A stretch of 64,000 bases of DNA from Cyprinodon diabolis (Eukaryota; Chordata; Actinopteri; Cyprinodontiformes; Cyprinodontidae), in NCBI GenBank assembly GCA_030533445.1, contig CM060066.1:38277235-38341234 (forward strand), written 5' to 3'. The notes beneath the pieces were generated by a model, which saw nothing but the letters and a program-made list of their open reading frames with translations, ran no database searches and was not told where the DNA came from. Below are positions 47,474 through 60,238 of the stretch, piece after piece (the stretch's first letter is position 1; each line of letters opens with the position of its first letter). A program made the position numbers and the translations under genes.

Positions 47474-48325
47474 AAACAGCCAAATTGGCTTTAGTCTGTA
47501 TGTTCTACGTATGTTTACAACATGCAAAATAATAGGATGGCTATATGGGATCATGGTGCATTTGTAGTGAGACTTTTAAGCTTGCTTTTCTATTCTTGCC
47601 ATCCTTTCGCAACCTGGCAACTGTTTTTTTGAACTGAAGGACTAATGCTGAGTCATTTCAGAACTATAATAAACAATGTAGAATCTCATCTTTACACTAC
47701 AATCCCTATACACCTCCTCAGTAATAATTACATGCCTTTGAGCAATCAACACTGAATATCATAATGCTGCTTGGGCTGATATCTATCTGAGGCTTATACT
47801 GGACCTTGCAAAACTAATTATACCATTTGGTGTATTCTTTAATCATAGATTTTACATGACAGTCACTCAATTAAGTGCATACTTGTTACGTTATAGAAAA
47901 GAGATTATTCAAAATTATTTTTACAGACAAAAATCTGAACACTGTGCCATGCAGCCAATACTATTATGTATTGATTCATCTATTCTTGCAATCACAGCTA
48001 ATTTACCCACTAAGATTTTCACAGATTCTTCCTTATAAACAGTACCATATTCAGTTTGTTAAGGTTATGAGTGTTTTATTTTTTATGTCTTCCAACAGTT
48101 TCTCCGTTGGAGTTATGTGTGGCCTTTGACACAGTTGTTCTAATAAATACACACATTTTGATCTTATTGTTCATTTGGCAGTATGTCTATAATTTACTGT
48201 CCTGCTTGGAGGTGAATCCTATTATGATTTTGAAGATTTTCTAGCAATTTTCTGGGTTCCTTCTAGTGTTTCCCCTGAAATTTGCTCCACCTATCTTTCC
48301 ACCAAAGTTAAACAAGTTCCCTGTC
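47474..48325. other. Intergenic DNA, nothing recognised
   Basis: AT-rich; short open frames without motif. Confidence 0.4.
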
Positions 48326-48440
48326 CTGTGGAGGAGAAGCCTACTCAAAGCATGATGCTGCCTCTACCATGTTTCACTAGGGGAATAATGATATATTGGC
48401 AGGCATGTCAAGTTATCTCATAGGGCACATATTAATAGGT
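48326..48440 (-). mobile_element. Short Tc1-like relic
   Basis: CAAAGCATGATGCTGCCTCT then ACCATGTTTCACTAGGGG is the antisense of the conserved Tc1 transposase histidine/glycine block. Confidence 0.5.
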
Positions 48441-48776
48441 TTGCAGCTGTGCCACCCCCAGAAGAGAGATGGAAACCGTGTTCTGTAAAATGATTTTTGT
48501 TGTTTTTACACAGCTTAAACCTTAAATCAGGTTTCTCCAAAGCTTATAACCTATGACCCTTTTGCTGTGTACATTAGTTTTCATGATGCTTGATTCATTA
48601 TGCTGTTTACTAATTTAGTCTAACAAACCTCTAAGATCTTCACAAATCAGCCGCATTATTATAGATATAAACTCTAAATGTGTGGACTCTTTAATAATAA
48701 GACAGATAAGAAATGAATGACAGGAAAATGGTTGTACTTAAGTTCTTTTAAAAGTAGAAGATTGAAGGGTCGTTTT

Positions 48777-49503
48777 CAGAGGTGTCAAGTAACAAAGTAC
48801 AAATACTTTGTTACTGTACTTAAGTACACTTTTTAGGTATCTATACTTTACCCCATTACTTATTTTTCTTCCTGCTTCTGACTTCTGCTCATCACATTTT
48901 CACACAAGTATCTGTACTTTCTATTCCTTACATTTTTAAAACAAACGTTACTCGTTAGTCTTGGCTTTGGTTTAATGTTTATAGATATTTATTTCAAGCC
49001 ATCCAGTGCAGATCATTGGCGCCATCCACATCTAGTGAAGAGTCGTGTAATTGGATGAGTCATCTAATGCAAACACTCATTGGTTAGCTAAAGGAAATCA
49101 TCAGAAGCAAGCAGGTGTTCTTCAACCTGCATGAATTGTCTATGCCATGCTACAATGTTGGATTCAGAAAAACATGTCTAAATGTCTGAAAGGTCGGACA
49201 CAGGCGAGAGCGTATCGGGAGATGGAGACCAGCAAGACCTCCCTCATCCTTGGCCCTATCTCAAAGAATTTTTAGAAATAGTCGAAAAATGTAGCTTTCG
49301 ATTCATATAGTGGCATCTGGCTGTTTTTATTTTAAGGTTACTTTATACTTTTATACTTTAAGTAGTTTTTGGAGCACATACTTTTTCACTTTTACTTGAG
49401 TAAAGAGGTCAATTTGATACTTCACCTTTTACCAGAGTGTTTTTAAACTGCAGTATCTATACTTCTACTTAAGTAACAAATGTGTGTACTTTTGACAACA
49501 CTG
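48777..49503. mobile_element. Tol2-like hAT MITE with perfect 8-bp target duplication
   Basis: Starts CAGAGGTGTCAAGTAACAAA and ends GTACTTTTGACAACACTG; the outer bases pair as imperfect TIRs (CAGAGGTGTCAA against CAGTGTTGTCAA). Subterminal ACTTAAGTA motifs occur at both sides, as in the Tol2 group of hAT transposons. GTCGTTTT is present at 48769-48776 and again at 49504-49511, an exact 8-bp target duplication. It has no transposase, so it would need one in trans. It lies just upstream of the egr4 promoter. Confidence 0.9.
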
Positions 49504-49599
49504 GTCGTTTTAAATAGTTAGCTTTTTGGTGTGATGTTTTAAGATATATTTTCAGCCAGTCGGTGCGCCTTAACAAATAAAATAATGATTATTTATTGG

Positions 49600-49850
49600 A
49601 GAGAAATACCAACAGTGGCCGCCACTTGTTGCGACGTCAGACTCCATCCCTCCTCTCTCTCTCTTTCTCTGTAAAGCAGGAGGAGGGAGGGAGAAGTGGG
49701 GGACTCCGTCACATCCTCTGTCCACATATGGGCATGAAGTTTACACGCAGCGGGGAATCCTCTCACTGGAGCCGATGAATGGGGAGGAGGGTCCGAGGGA
49801 GCTGCCAAAGTGTATATAAGGAGAGAAAGGGGAAGTCGCTGATGTGAAAC
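49600..49850 (+). promoter_or_regulatory. egr4: egr4 core promoter
   Basis: TATATAAG at 49813-49820 is a good TATA box, placing the transcription start at about 49843-49850. Upstream are a CArG-like CCACATATGG at 49722-49731 (one base off the serum-response consensus) and GACGTCA at 49633-49639 (CRE-like). Serum response factor and CREB sites drive immediate-early EGR genes, so the layout fits. Confidence 0.65.
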
Positions 49851-50089
49851 CCACAGCAAGCAAATACCTACCGAGGACCAGAAACGAAAAGGAATACCTT
49901 AAATTGAATTTCTTTCTTTTTTCTTTCTTACTGCTTTGGATCATTTATGAAAAAGCCATTTATAAGGAGGTTGGATATAGAACGGTGATCTGCATTATTT
50001 GTTTCCCCCTTCTTCCTTTTTTTTGTTTTTTTTTTTCCTCTGTCCTTTTCTAATACCTTGGGAGAGACGGACTTCTCAAGTGCATCATT

Positions 50090-51709
<1,620 letters not shown>

Positions 51710-53106
51710 AAGTTGCGCCCTTTTTGTTTGGTGGGAATAAAATGTTAAAAGATGAAGCCAGCCTGAGTTGGTTTTGCTTTGCAAACCATCCTGTAAACTC
51801 AGAGGTTTATTTTTAGAGGAGCAAGGAGGAGGAAAAGAGCCTTATAGCGCGTTGCTGCTGACTTTCTGCAGCCATGCCAAAGCTGCACACGCCGGCTAGC
51901 AGATCAACAGAGACTTGTTGCTTTAACTTTCAGAGGCGCCAAAGCCTCTGTGTTCTACACTGCATGACCGGTCTGTTTCAGCACCTCTTCAATCTGGACA
52001 GCTCCAGCCTCCATTTGCCTCAGAGCCATGTGTGAATTGTATTTACAGATTAGAAATTATGAATATTTCAATTAATAGATTCCTTAGTTTCTGCTTTTAG
52101 CATTCGTAGAGCAATGGTTTTAACCTATTTTTTCTTCAAAAAAACAAAGTGCATGTTTGTGTCAATGTTTTCTTTCACTTAACTGGAATATCAGCCACTC
52201 TCAGCCCCTCACTCATCGCAGTGTATTAAAGGGTTGTATTTTTGTTTTGTTTTTTAGACATGAATGTATGGTTTTGACCATGAAGCTGTTCATCTATGAT
52301 CAGCTTAGTGTTTTTATCTTACTCTTCATTTTACTGTCAATGTTTCTTTGGTCACTGGTCTTTGTGTTGTATTACAATCGTTTATTAGATTATTACAGTT
52401 GTGGAAGATATATCATAAATGGGAAATAAATATATTTGTATCACTGTACCTCTTTGTATTTTTATAGATTAAGTGAATATTTGACAATTAATCATAAAGT
52501 GAAATGTATTCTCAATTATAAATAATGTCTTGATTAATAATTTTTTTTTTTAGGGCTATCATTTCGTAACAATATTTTGAATGTTACAATTTCATATGAC
52601 AAAAAAAAACACTTTTCGCAAGTCATTCCTTTATTGGTGAGATAGAGAAAATTGTCTCAATGAATTGTTGATATGGATTTTCAATGGGAATATGTACTTC
52701 AGTAAATTAGACTCTTTTACAGGTTGTACAGAATTATGTTCAGCTGAGCTAGAAGTTCCTAGCAAACCACATAAACATTGCTTTTGAGTAATCTGGTAGC
52801 ACACATTGCTGCGAGTCTCTGTAGACTGTAGATTAAAGGGTTTTTGACGTCTGGTTCCTTTTGCTGAGGGTGCTTTTTGCTGAAATGTTCACTTTAGCAA
52901 AATAAATAAATAAATAACAAATACAATAAAAGCATTGAAGTATTTGGTGATATTGTCACCAACAGGGTATTGCAAAAAAAGTAATTTAACTCGCCTTAAG
53001 TTATATTAACTGTTCAAGTAAAAATTTTGTACATAGATGATTTCTACAATATATTACATTAATATTGATGTTGTTATTTTTATTAAAAGTTTATGAATGA
53101 AATAAA
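51710..53106 (+). other. egr4: egr4 3' UTR with alternative poly(A) signals
   Basis: AATAAA at 51736-51741 (27 nt after the stop), 52425-52430 and 53101-53106. Several ATTTA pentamers between them are of the kind that destabilise immediate-early mRNAs. The distal sites look more likely for the full message, but the used site cannot be told from sequence. Confidence 0.5.
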
Positions 53107-54479
53107 CATTTTCTGGAAGCTCTAAGTTTCTTGTGTGTCTCTGGAAAAAGCAAAATGAAAACTTGCAAATATTGTTCTTGTTTTCAGTTCACCCAATCTG
53201 TGCCACATGGCTCTGAGAGCCCCTTATTGCAATGAACGAGTGTGTCACTTCCCAAAATACACATTAGAACAGGCCACCTGTGGCTCCTGACTGCAGACCC
53301 AAAGTTAGAAATCACAGCTCTGTTCTGTGAATCACAAAGCTCAGATATATTTCACGTGAAACCCTTTTAATGACTGAAAGGAGTCTCTTGATATAACACC
53401 ACGATTGCCTCTGTGATCTCTTTAATCAGGAGGTTTTCCTGCCCTGTCAGGGAAGTGATCTGAAGCTCCTGCTTGACTCATTTCCTTGTCTCGTCTTGTC
53501 AAAATACTTGGGATTCCTGTGAATGCTGGTATTATTATCTTTGCTTAGGTCTGTCCAGGGGCTCAAATACTCCCTGAAAAAAAAGGAAAAGAAAAAAAAC
53601 ATTAACCTGGGCTTATATACTTTTCATTTAAACTTTTATTTCAAATGTTGCCATATTATACATATAAATCTGACAATGTTCGAAGAATGTCATGATAGCA
53701 AAGATGAAGGAAAACAATTAAAATTTAAAAAGTGTGGTGTGCACTGTGCATCTATATACATAAAACTTAAATGCCATACCATAGATAAAAACAATTAAGC
53801 AAATTGACCATTGACTTACTTACACTTGGCTGTCCATTCAATTTATGAGCCTTGCCAATGAGAGAATAAATTAAAGAATGCAAACCTCTGATATACCTAA
53901 TGGATCACTGAGTATTTTTTGAAAGTTTTTCTTTTAGAACATCCATAGAGTAATGAGTCCATAGAACATCTTCATATATATATATTTATAAAGGTCAGAG
54001 TGGTTTCGCTATTTTTTATTTATAATCCCCTTTTATCTTAGTTTGGACATCAACAAAAATGTTCCCATAAAAAAAAAAAATGTTTGTTGTTTTTTCAGAA
54101 TGCATCATTGTTATGCTTATTCTATAAGCATTTTCTCAGGAAGAAGAGGCTCAGACTGACTAGAACAGCTGCATAGTCTCCAAGTCTGATAAGGAAAATG
54201 TTAGCATCAAAGATTATTTTTTTTTAAAAGTGACAATCTGCCAAAATGTATAACCTTTGGCAGATTTCTCTTCTTCAATCTTCTCTTCAATATTCTATCA
54301 ACAAAACCATTTGATAGAAGAATAGAGAGAGCTAGCATGCATCAATAAAGTGTCAACAGCAGTAAACTTTCTCCAAATTAAATATAATACAGCCCTTTTC
54401 CAAATGGTATAAAATCCATCGTTATGACAATGTGTTTTTTTTATTATTTATTTTTTGCTTGAGAAATAATGTCTAAATA
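53107..54479. other. Intergenic DNA, nothing recognised
   Basis: AT-rich; open frame 53523-53798 is low-complexity and has no motif. Confidence 0.4.
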
Positions 54480-54984
54480 GATATTCACAGCCTTACAGCC
54501 TTTGCTAAATAAATTGTTGATCCCTGTTTTGCAGCAATTACAGCCTAAAATAATTTTGAATAACATGCCTTAAGCTTAAAACACCTATTTTTGGGGGGAA
54601 TTTGGTTTATTCGTCCCTGCAATTCATCTCAAACTCTGTCAGTTTGGATTTTAGACATCTGTGCACAGACAATTTTCAGATCTCTCATGAGATTTTATAT
54701 TTACATTTAATTCTGGACTCTCGCGTTACCACACCAGGAAATTCACAGGAAAACTCCAAAGCAGCTCTCTTAAGATCTTGTCTGTGTCCTTTGGGTTGTT
54801 GCCTCGGTCTGAGGTCTTTAGCAGGTTTTCATCCAGGATGTCTCTTCACAATGTAGCATTCATCATTACCTCAATCCTACATAGACAACCAAATCCTGCT
54901 ACTGAAAAATATCCCAATAGCATGGTGCTTTTGTCCAAAGAGGATGCCTAGGATGGAAACAGAGTTCAATCTTTGTTTCATCAG
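54480..54984 (-). mobile_element. Tc1-like relic, part 1 (split by chromovirus 2)
   Basis: TTTTGCAGCAATTACAGCCT, TTGGGTTGTTGCCTCGGTCT and TTTTCATCCAGGATGTCTCT, then TTGTTTCATCAG at the junction. The relic resumes at 60239 with AGAATGTTTTTCATTGTCTT. Confidence 0.6.
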
Positions 54985-55694
54985 TGTCATGATGGGTTCA
55001 GGTTCTTAGCCCATATGCAGAACACAACGGAGGCTGGGTAAAAGTTAAACAAGGTTTATTGAATATTTCACAAATAAAGAGACAATGTACTGGGTCAGGG
55101 GCTGGTCCGGGCTGGTTCACAGAAGTCTGCTGAGAAGATAGTTTGATTAGATGGCAGGCTGATTAGAATGAGTCTTAAATAATTCAGAATTATACCTTGA
55201 CTGAATCCGGGCTTCTCTTTGAGAGAGAGGGAACCGTTGGGTCCAGAGACTGTTTGTTCAGCAGAGTTCCAGAGCAGCTGCAGCGTCTAGCTTCTGACTT
55301 TAATGGCAGACCTTGATCAGAGTTTCTAGCTCTTAACTAAGAGCAGCAGGGAAATCCACATAGGAATCTACAGGTTTGGCTCTCCAGGGCAGATTGGCAG
55401 ATTAAGCTCATCCAGAGCTTCAGGCTAGAGACAGGTTTCCTGTGAGGCAAAAACAGAAGAGAGTTAGAATCTGATCTCTCTCCAGAGACAGCTAAGATTC
55501 TTTCAGTTTCAAGGCTCAGGTTGCTAACCAAACTAAGGTCAACACTGCGGCGTCGAAGCAAGGTCTGGCAGCTGGTTATAAAGGACAGGTCTCCTGATGA
55601 GTAGATACGTCTCAGGTGTGCTGGAAGACTCCAGCTCAAGGAGACCCACGGCGCACTCTGCTGGAGGAAGGTGGTACAGCTCCAGATCCCAACA
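54985..55694 (-). repeat. 3' LTR of chromovirus 2
   Basis: TGTCATGATG...CCCAACA on +, 710 bp. Read on -, TTTATAA (55576-55582) is a clear TATA box. GCCGCAGTGTT (reverse of 55541-55551) begins about 30 nt after it and is complementary to the PBS at 60061-60071. Confidence 0.9.
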
Positions 55695-55705
55695 GTACCC
55701 CCCTC

Positions 55706-58700
55706 TCAACGACCGCCTCTTGGCGGTCCAGAAGATGTCGACAGGAGGGAGCTCTCATATTCCTCGATCAAGGACGGATCGAGGATATAAGAGTCAGGAA
55801 CCCATGTGCGGTCCTCCGGACCGTAGCCCTCCCAATCGACGAGGTACTGCCAACCGCGACCTCGCCGACGGGAGTCCACGATCCGGCGGACGGTGAAGGC
55901 AGGATGTCCATCGATGTCCCGGGCGGGTGGAGGGGAGTCGGATGGAGGGCACAGGAGGCTAGAAACAACTGGTTTGATTTGGGAGACATGGAACGTGGGA
56001 TGGATGCGGAGACTTGGAGGAAGGTGCAGACGTACAGCAGAGGGGTTGATGATCTGGGCAACCTTGAATGGACCAATGAAACGGGGGGACAGTTTCCGAG
56101 ACATCCCCTTGAGGGGAATGTCTCGTGTGGACAGCCATACCTCTTGGCCTATGGAGTAGTCAGGGGCCAGGCATCTCTTGGAGTCAGCGAAGCGTTTGAT
56201 AGAGACGGATGAGCGGTTGAGGGTGGCGATGGTGTCCTTCCAGACTCTCTGGCAACGACGGATGTGCTGATGGACTGATCGGACTGAAATCTCTCTCTCG
56301 TCAGCAGGGAAAAGTGGAGGCTGATAACCAATAGATACCTGGAACGGGGATAGACCAGTAGAAGCAGACTTGAGTGAATTGTGGGCGTATTCGATCCAGG
56401 TCAGGTACCGACTCCAGTCAGTGGGGTTGTTTGAGGTCAGGCAGCGGAGAGTGGACTCTAGTTGTTGATTCATCCTCTCCGTCTGCCCGTTTGACTGTGG
56501 GTGGTAACCAGAGGTGAGTGAGGACTTACAGTTTAATGCTGAACAGAAGGCTTTCCAGACCTGTGAGATGAACTGTGGACCGCGGTTGGAGAGAATTTAT
56601 TGTGGGATGCGATGGAGTCGGAAAACATGCTTCACAAGAAGCTGGGCCGTCTGGAAAGCCGTGGGAAGTTTCCTGAGGGGAATTAAGTGACAAGCCTTTG
56701 AAAAACGGTGGTTAAAATGGTGGACATACCTTTGGAAATCGGGAGACCAGTGACAAAATCAACAGCAATATGAGACCAGGGACGGGTTGGAACAGGTAGG
56801 GGATGAAGCAGACCAGAAGGTGGTTGGTGACAGGTCTTATTTCTGGCGCAGATGGGACATGCCAAAACGTACTCCTTTACGTCCTTGTGTAAGGATGGCC
56901 ACCAGAAACATCTTGTAATCAAGGCAATCGTTCTGCTCACTCCAGGATGGGCGGAAAATTTAGGTGCATGGATCCACTGGATCAGACGGGATCTAACGGA
57001 AGATAGAACATACTGTAGGTTTTATTTGGAGGACCGTTACCTGGGTCAGGTTCAGAGACTAGGGCAGAGTTGATGAGATCAGTGATCTCCCAGCAAACCA
57101 CTCCAACAGTACAGGAGGCAGGAAGAACAGGCTCGGGCGTCTCAGGTTGATCAGCAGAGTAAAGACGAGAGAGAGAATCAGGCTTGACGTTCTTGGAACC
57201 AGGTCTGTAAGAGATTATGAGATTGAATCGGGAGAAAAACAATGACCATCTAGTATGACGTGGATTAGCTTGTTTGGCGGATTGGAGATAGGCCAGGTTC
57301 TTGTGGTCTGTCCAGACCAAAACTGGATGCTCGGCCCCCTCGAGCCAGTGTCTCCACTCCTCCAAGGCGAGTTTGATGGCTAGAAGTTCTCGATCTCCAA
57401 CATCATAGTTTTGCTCCGCTGGTGAGAGTCTACGTGAAAAGAAGGCACAAGGATGAATCTTTTGGTCTGAATCAAATTGTTGAGACAAAACAGCTCCAAC
57501 ACCGGAGTCAGATGCGTCCACCTCTAAAATAAACTGCTTAGAGGGGTCTGTCTGGATCAGAATGGGAGCTCTAGAAAACAGGTTCTTTAATTTCTCAAAA
57601 GCATTCTGGGCCTCAGGTGTCCATTGAAATGTCTTCTTTACCGAAGTCAGAGTTGTGAGAGGTAGAGGTGTTTGACTGTAATTCCTCATGAAGCGCCTGT
57701 AAAAGTTTGCAAAACCAAGGAATCTCTGAAGCTGTTTGCGGTTTTCAGGTGTCGGCCAGTCCAGAACTGCCTATATTTTGTCTTCGGATGGCTTAAACTG
57801 CCCGCCCTCGAGCACAAACCCCAAAAAAGTAACAGATGATAGGTGAAATTCGCACTTCTCTGCCTTCACAAAGAGCTTGTTTTCCAAAAGTCTCTGAAGA
57901 ACCAGACGGACATGTTTCTTATGCTCTGATAGGTTCTTGGAGTAAATCAAAATATCATCAATGTACACAAAAACGAACACATTCAAAAAATCTCTGAGGA
58001 CGTCATTGACTAGAGCCTGAAAACAGGCAGGAGCGTTTGTGAGACCAAAAGGCATGACCAGATACTCAAATTGGCCTAAGGGGGTCTTAAAGGCTGTCTT
58101 CCATTCGTCTCCTTCTCTTATCCTAAGGAGGTGATAAGCATTTCTCAAATCGAGCTTGGTGAAAACTGTTGCACCCTGAACAGGTTCAAATGCTGATGCC
58201 AGTAATGGTAGTGGGTACTTATTTTTGACGGTTATCTGATTTAGGCCTCTGTAATCTATACAGGGTCGTAGGGAACCATCCTTCTTACCCACAAAAAAGA
58301 AACCAGCACCAAGAGGAGAAGAAGATGGACGGATTATCCCAGCAGCCAGAGACTCATTAATATATTTCTCCCTGGTCTCCCGTTCAGGCTTAGAGATGTT
58401 ATAAAGTCTACTGCTGGGCAGAGGAGCTCCTGGTAATAAATCTATGGCGCAGTCATATGGTCTGTGAGGTGGAAGAGATGTCGCACTGACCTTACTGAAG
58501 ACTGGTGCCAGATCGTGATACTCGGGAGGAACAGAAGTAAGGTCAGGAGAGTCCATCTCCCCCCTACCTCTAGGGAACTGAACAGCAGGGGCTGCAGAAC
58601 GAAGACATGTCTCGTGACAGGATGTGGACCAAGACTCAATGTGGCGTTCAGCCCAGTTGATATGGGGGTTATGTCGTTCCAGCCACTCGAATCCAAGCAC

Positions 58701-59016
58701 CAGGGGGGAGCATGCAGAAGGGAGAAAAAAAAGGTTAATGTCTCACGATGATTTCCAGAGATCAACAGTTCTAGAGGTTGTGTTTGATGAGTGACTTGAT
58801 GGAGTTTCTTTCCATCAATAGCGGATACTCTGAGAGGCTTGGATAACGGAATGGTTTCAAGCTGTAATTGCTGGACCAGGTTAGAATCAATGAGATTACT
58901 CTCACATCCAGAGTCAATGAAAGCAGACATGGTGAGGTTCTGGTTAGAAGAAAAAAGTGTAGCAGGTAACATCAGATGAGGAGCTTTTTCAGTTTTCAAC
59001 TGGCCCGTCAGACTCC
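55706..59016 (-). pseudogene. Pol of chromovirus 2, multiply broken
   Basis: Protease (FIDSGCESNLID), RT ([19 protein letters not shown]), RNase H ([18 protein letters not shown]), integrase and a chromodomain ([15 protein letters not shown]) are all recognisable. Breaks, in reading order: frameshift at an A8 run (58725-58732) in protease; TAG 57771-57773 in the RT connection; frameshift near 57000-57015 before the integrase zinc domain; a 7-nt deletion near 56705-56715 in the integrase core; TAA 56597-56599; and the second catalytic Asp replaced by Asn (codon 56585-56587, SNRGPQF). The last 255 codons (55706-56473) are open. Confidence 0.88.
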
Positions 59017-60078
59017 TCAATTCCTCTGACGGGCCCCGGCTTTTGACTTAGCCGGGCATGAAGCTATGAAATGGCCAGTCTCACCACAGTATAGACACAT
59101 ATTGCCCCTAAATCGTCGTTGTCTTTCCTCAGGGGTTAGTCTTGTGTGTCCACTCTGCATGGGTTCGGCCTCCGCTCCATCTGAGTGAGAGACTTGGACA
59201 GGCACAGAAAGAGTCTGGTTTTTAGACTTTGGCTTGGAAACAGGTTCTGTGGATCCAGAAAAAACAGAAGCATTATTTAATGCAGGGGCTGACACAGAAA
59301 AATTCAGACTTCTTTGTCTAGTGTTGTTTCTAGTTCGGAGCCTGTTATCCAATCTGATGGTTAAACGGATTAATTCCTCCAAACTAGTCGGTTCGTTGAT
59401 TTTGGCTAGTTCATCCTTGATGTTATCATTTAAGGCCTTAAAATATGCACTTTTGAGTGCACATTCGTTCCAACCAGAGGCTACGGCTTTGACCCGGAAG
59501 TCGATGGAGAACTCAGCCACTGTGCAATTTCCCTGTCTTAAATTCAGCAGGGCTCGAGAGTCAATGGTCTTATCTGTGTCGTGATTAAATACTTGGGAAA
59601 ACTCGGAAATGAACTCGGAAAAAGTACAAGTGAAACTGGATTCAGAGGAGCACCTTGCCTCTGCCCATTCAAGGGCTCGTCCAGTGAGTTGAGAAAGAAT
59701 AAATGATATTTTCTTTCTATCATTCGGAAAACTGCCAGGAGAATGTTCAAAAAGTAATCGACATTGGAATAAAAATCCCTTACAATCTTTTTGATTACCT
59801 GAAAATCTTTCAGGCGGACTGGGACGGAACTCAGGAAGTGACGTCACTGCCGGTGACCCTGGAGGCGGAAGTGGTTCCGGAAAAGAACGGACTGCAGGCG
59901 TAGCGTTAGCACTTCCAAAATAGTTAGTGAAAGTTTGTATAGTCTGGTTTTGGTGTTCAACAAAAGCATTCAACTCACGAAGGGTTTTGGCTTGACCATG
60001 GATTTGAGTCTCTAGTTCCTCAAGCCACCTAGGGAGGTGATCTCCTGGGCTTTGTGTTTGGCCGCAGTGTTCTGTCAT
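59017..60078 (-). CDS. Gag of chromovirus 2, open
   Basis: 353 residues from the ATG at 60078, again within the last LTR bases. Capsid-type region with [15 protein letters not shown] and ALEWAEARC, and a CCHC knuckle, CLYCGETGHFIASC. About two thirds identical by eye to gag of chromovirus 1. It remains open although pol is ruined. The stop is at 59017-59019; pol begins in the -1 frame with no ATG. Confidence 0.85.
   Translation of the reverse strand: MTEHCGQTQSPGDHLPRWLEELETQIHGQAKTLRELNAFVEHQNQTIQTFTNYFGSANATPAVRSFPEPLPPPGSPAVTSLPEFRPSPPERFSGNQKDCKGFLFQCRLLFEHSPGSFPNDRKKISFILSQLTGRALEWAEARCSSESSFTCTFSEFISEFSQVFNHDTDKTIDSRALLNLRQGNCTVAEFSIDFRVKAVASGWNECALKSAYFKALNDNIKDELAKINEPTSLEELIRLTIRLDNRLRTRNNTRQRSLNFSVSAPALNNASVFSGSTEPVSKPKSKNQTLSVPVQVSHSDGAEAEPMQSGHTRLTPEERQRRFRGNMCLYCGETGHFIASCPAKSKAGARQRN
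60061..60071 (-). promoter_or_regulatory. Self-priming primer-binding site, chromovirus 2
   Basis: AACACTGCGGC on -, one nucleotide after the LTR end, exactly as in chromovirus 1, with an 11-nt perfect complement in the LTR at 55541-55551. Confidence 0.7.
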
Positions 60079-60208
60079 GATGGGTTCAGGTTCTTAGCCC
60101 ATATGCAGAACACAGCGGAGGCTGGGTAAAAGTTAAACAGGGTTTATTGAATATTTCACAAATAAAGAGACAATGTACTGGGTCAGGGGCTGGTCCGGGC
60201 TGGTTCAC
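60073..60208 (-). repeat. Truncated 5' LTR of chromovirus 2
   Basis: Matches the first 136 bp (+) of the 3' LTR, then stops at GGCTGGTTCAC. On the - strand this is the U5-side end only, so the TATA box and RNA start site are missing; this copy has lost its promoter. Confidence 0.9.
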
Positions 60209-60238
60209 TTATGTGAACCAGCCCGGACCAGCCCCTGA
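60183..60238. repeat. 26-bp perfect inverted repeat at the LTR break
   Basis: 60183-60208 and 60213-60238 are exact reverse complements with a 4-nt loop, TTAT. The left arm is LTR sequence; the right arm is its inverted copy. The host relic continues immediately after. Confidence 0.95.

Larger units (their letters stand above)
54985..60238 (-). mobile_element. Ty3/gypsy chromovirus 2 (same family), decayed, 5' LTR truncated
   Basis: Same gene order and about the same family as chromovirus 1. The 3' LTR is complete (710 bp); the 5' LTR keeps only 136 bp and then ends in an inverted copy of its last 26 bp. Pol has at least three frameshifts and two nonsense codons. The purine tract beside the 3' LTR is at about 55695-55706. 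The insertion interrupts a Tc1-like relic; the truncation has destroyed any target duplication. Confidence 0.9.
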
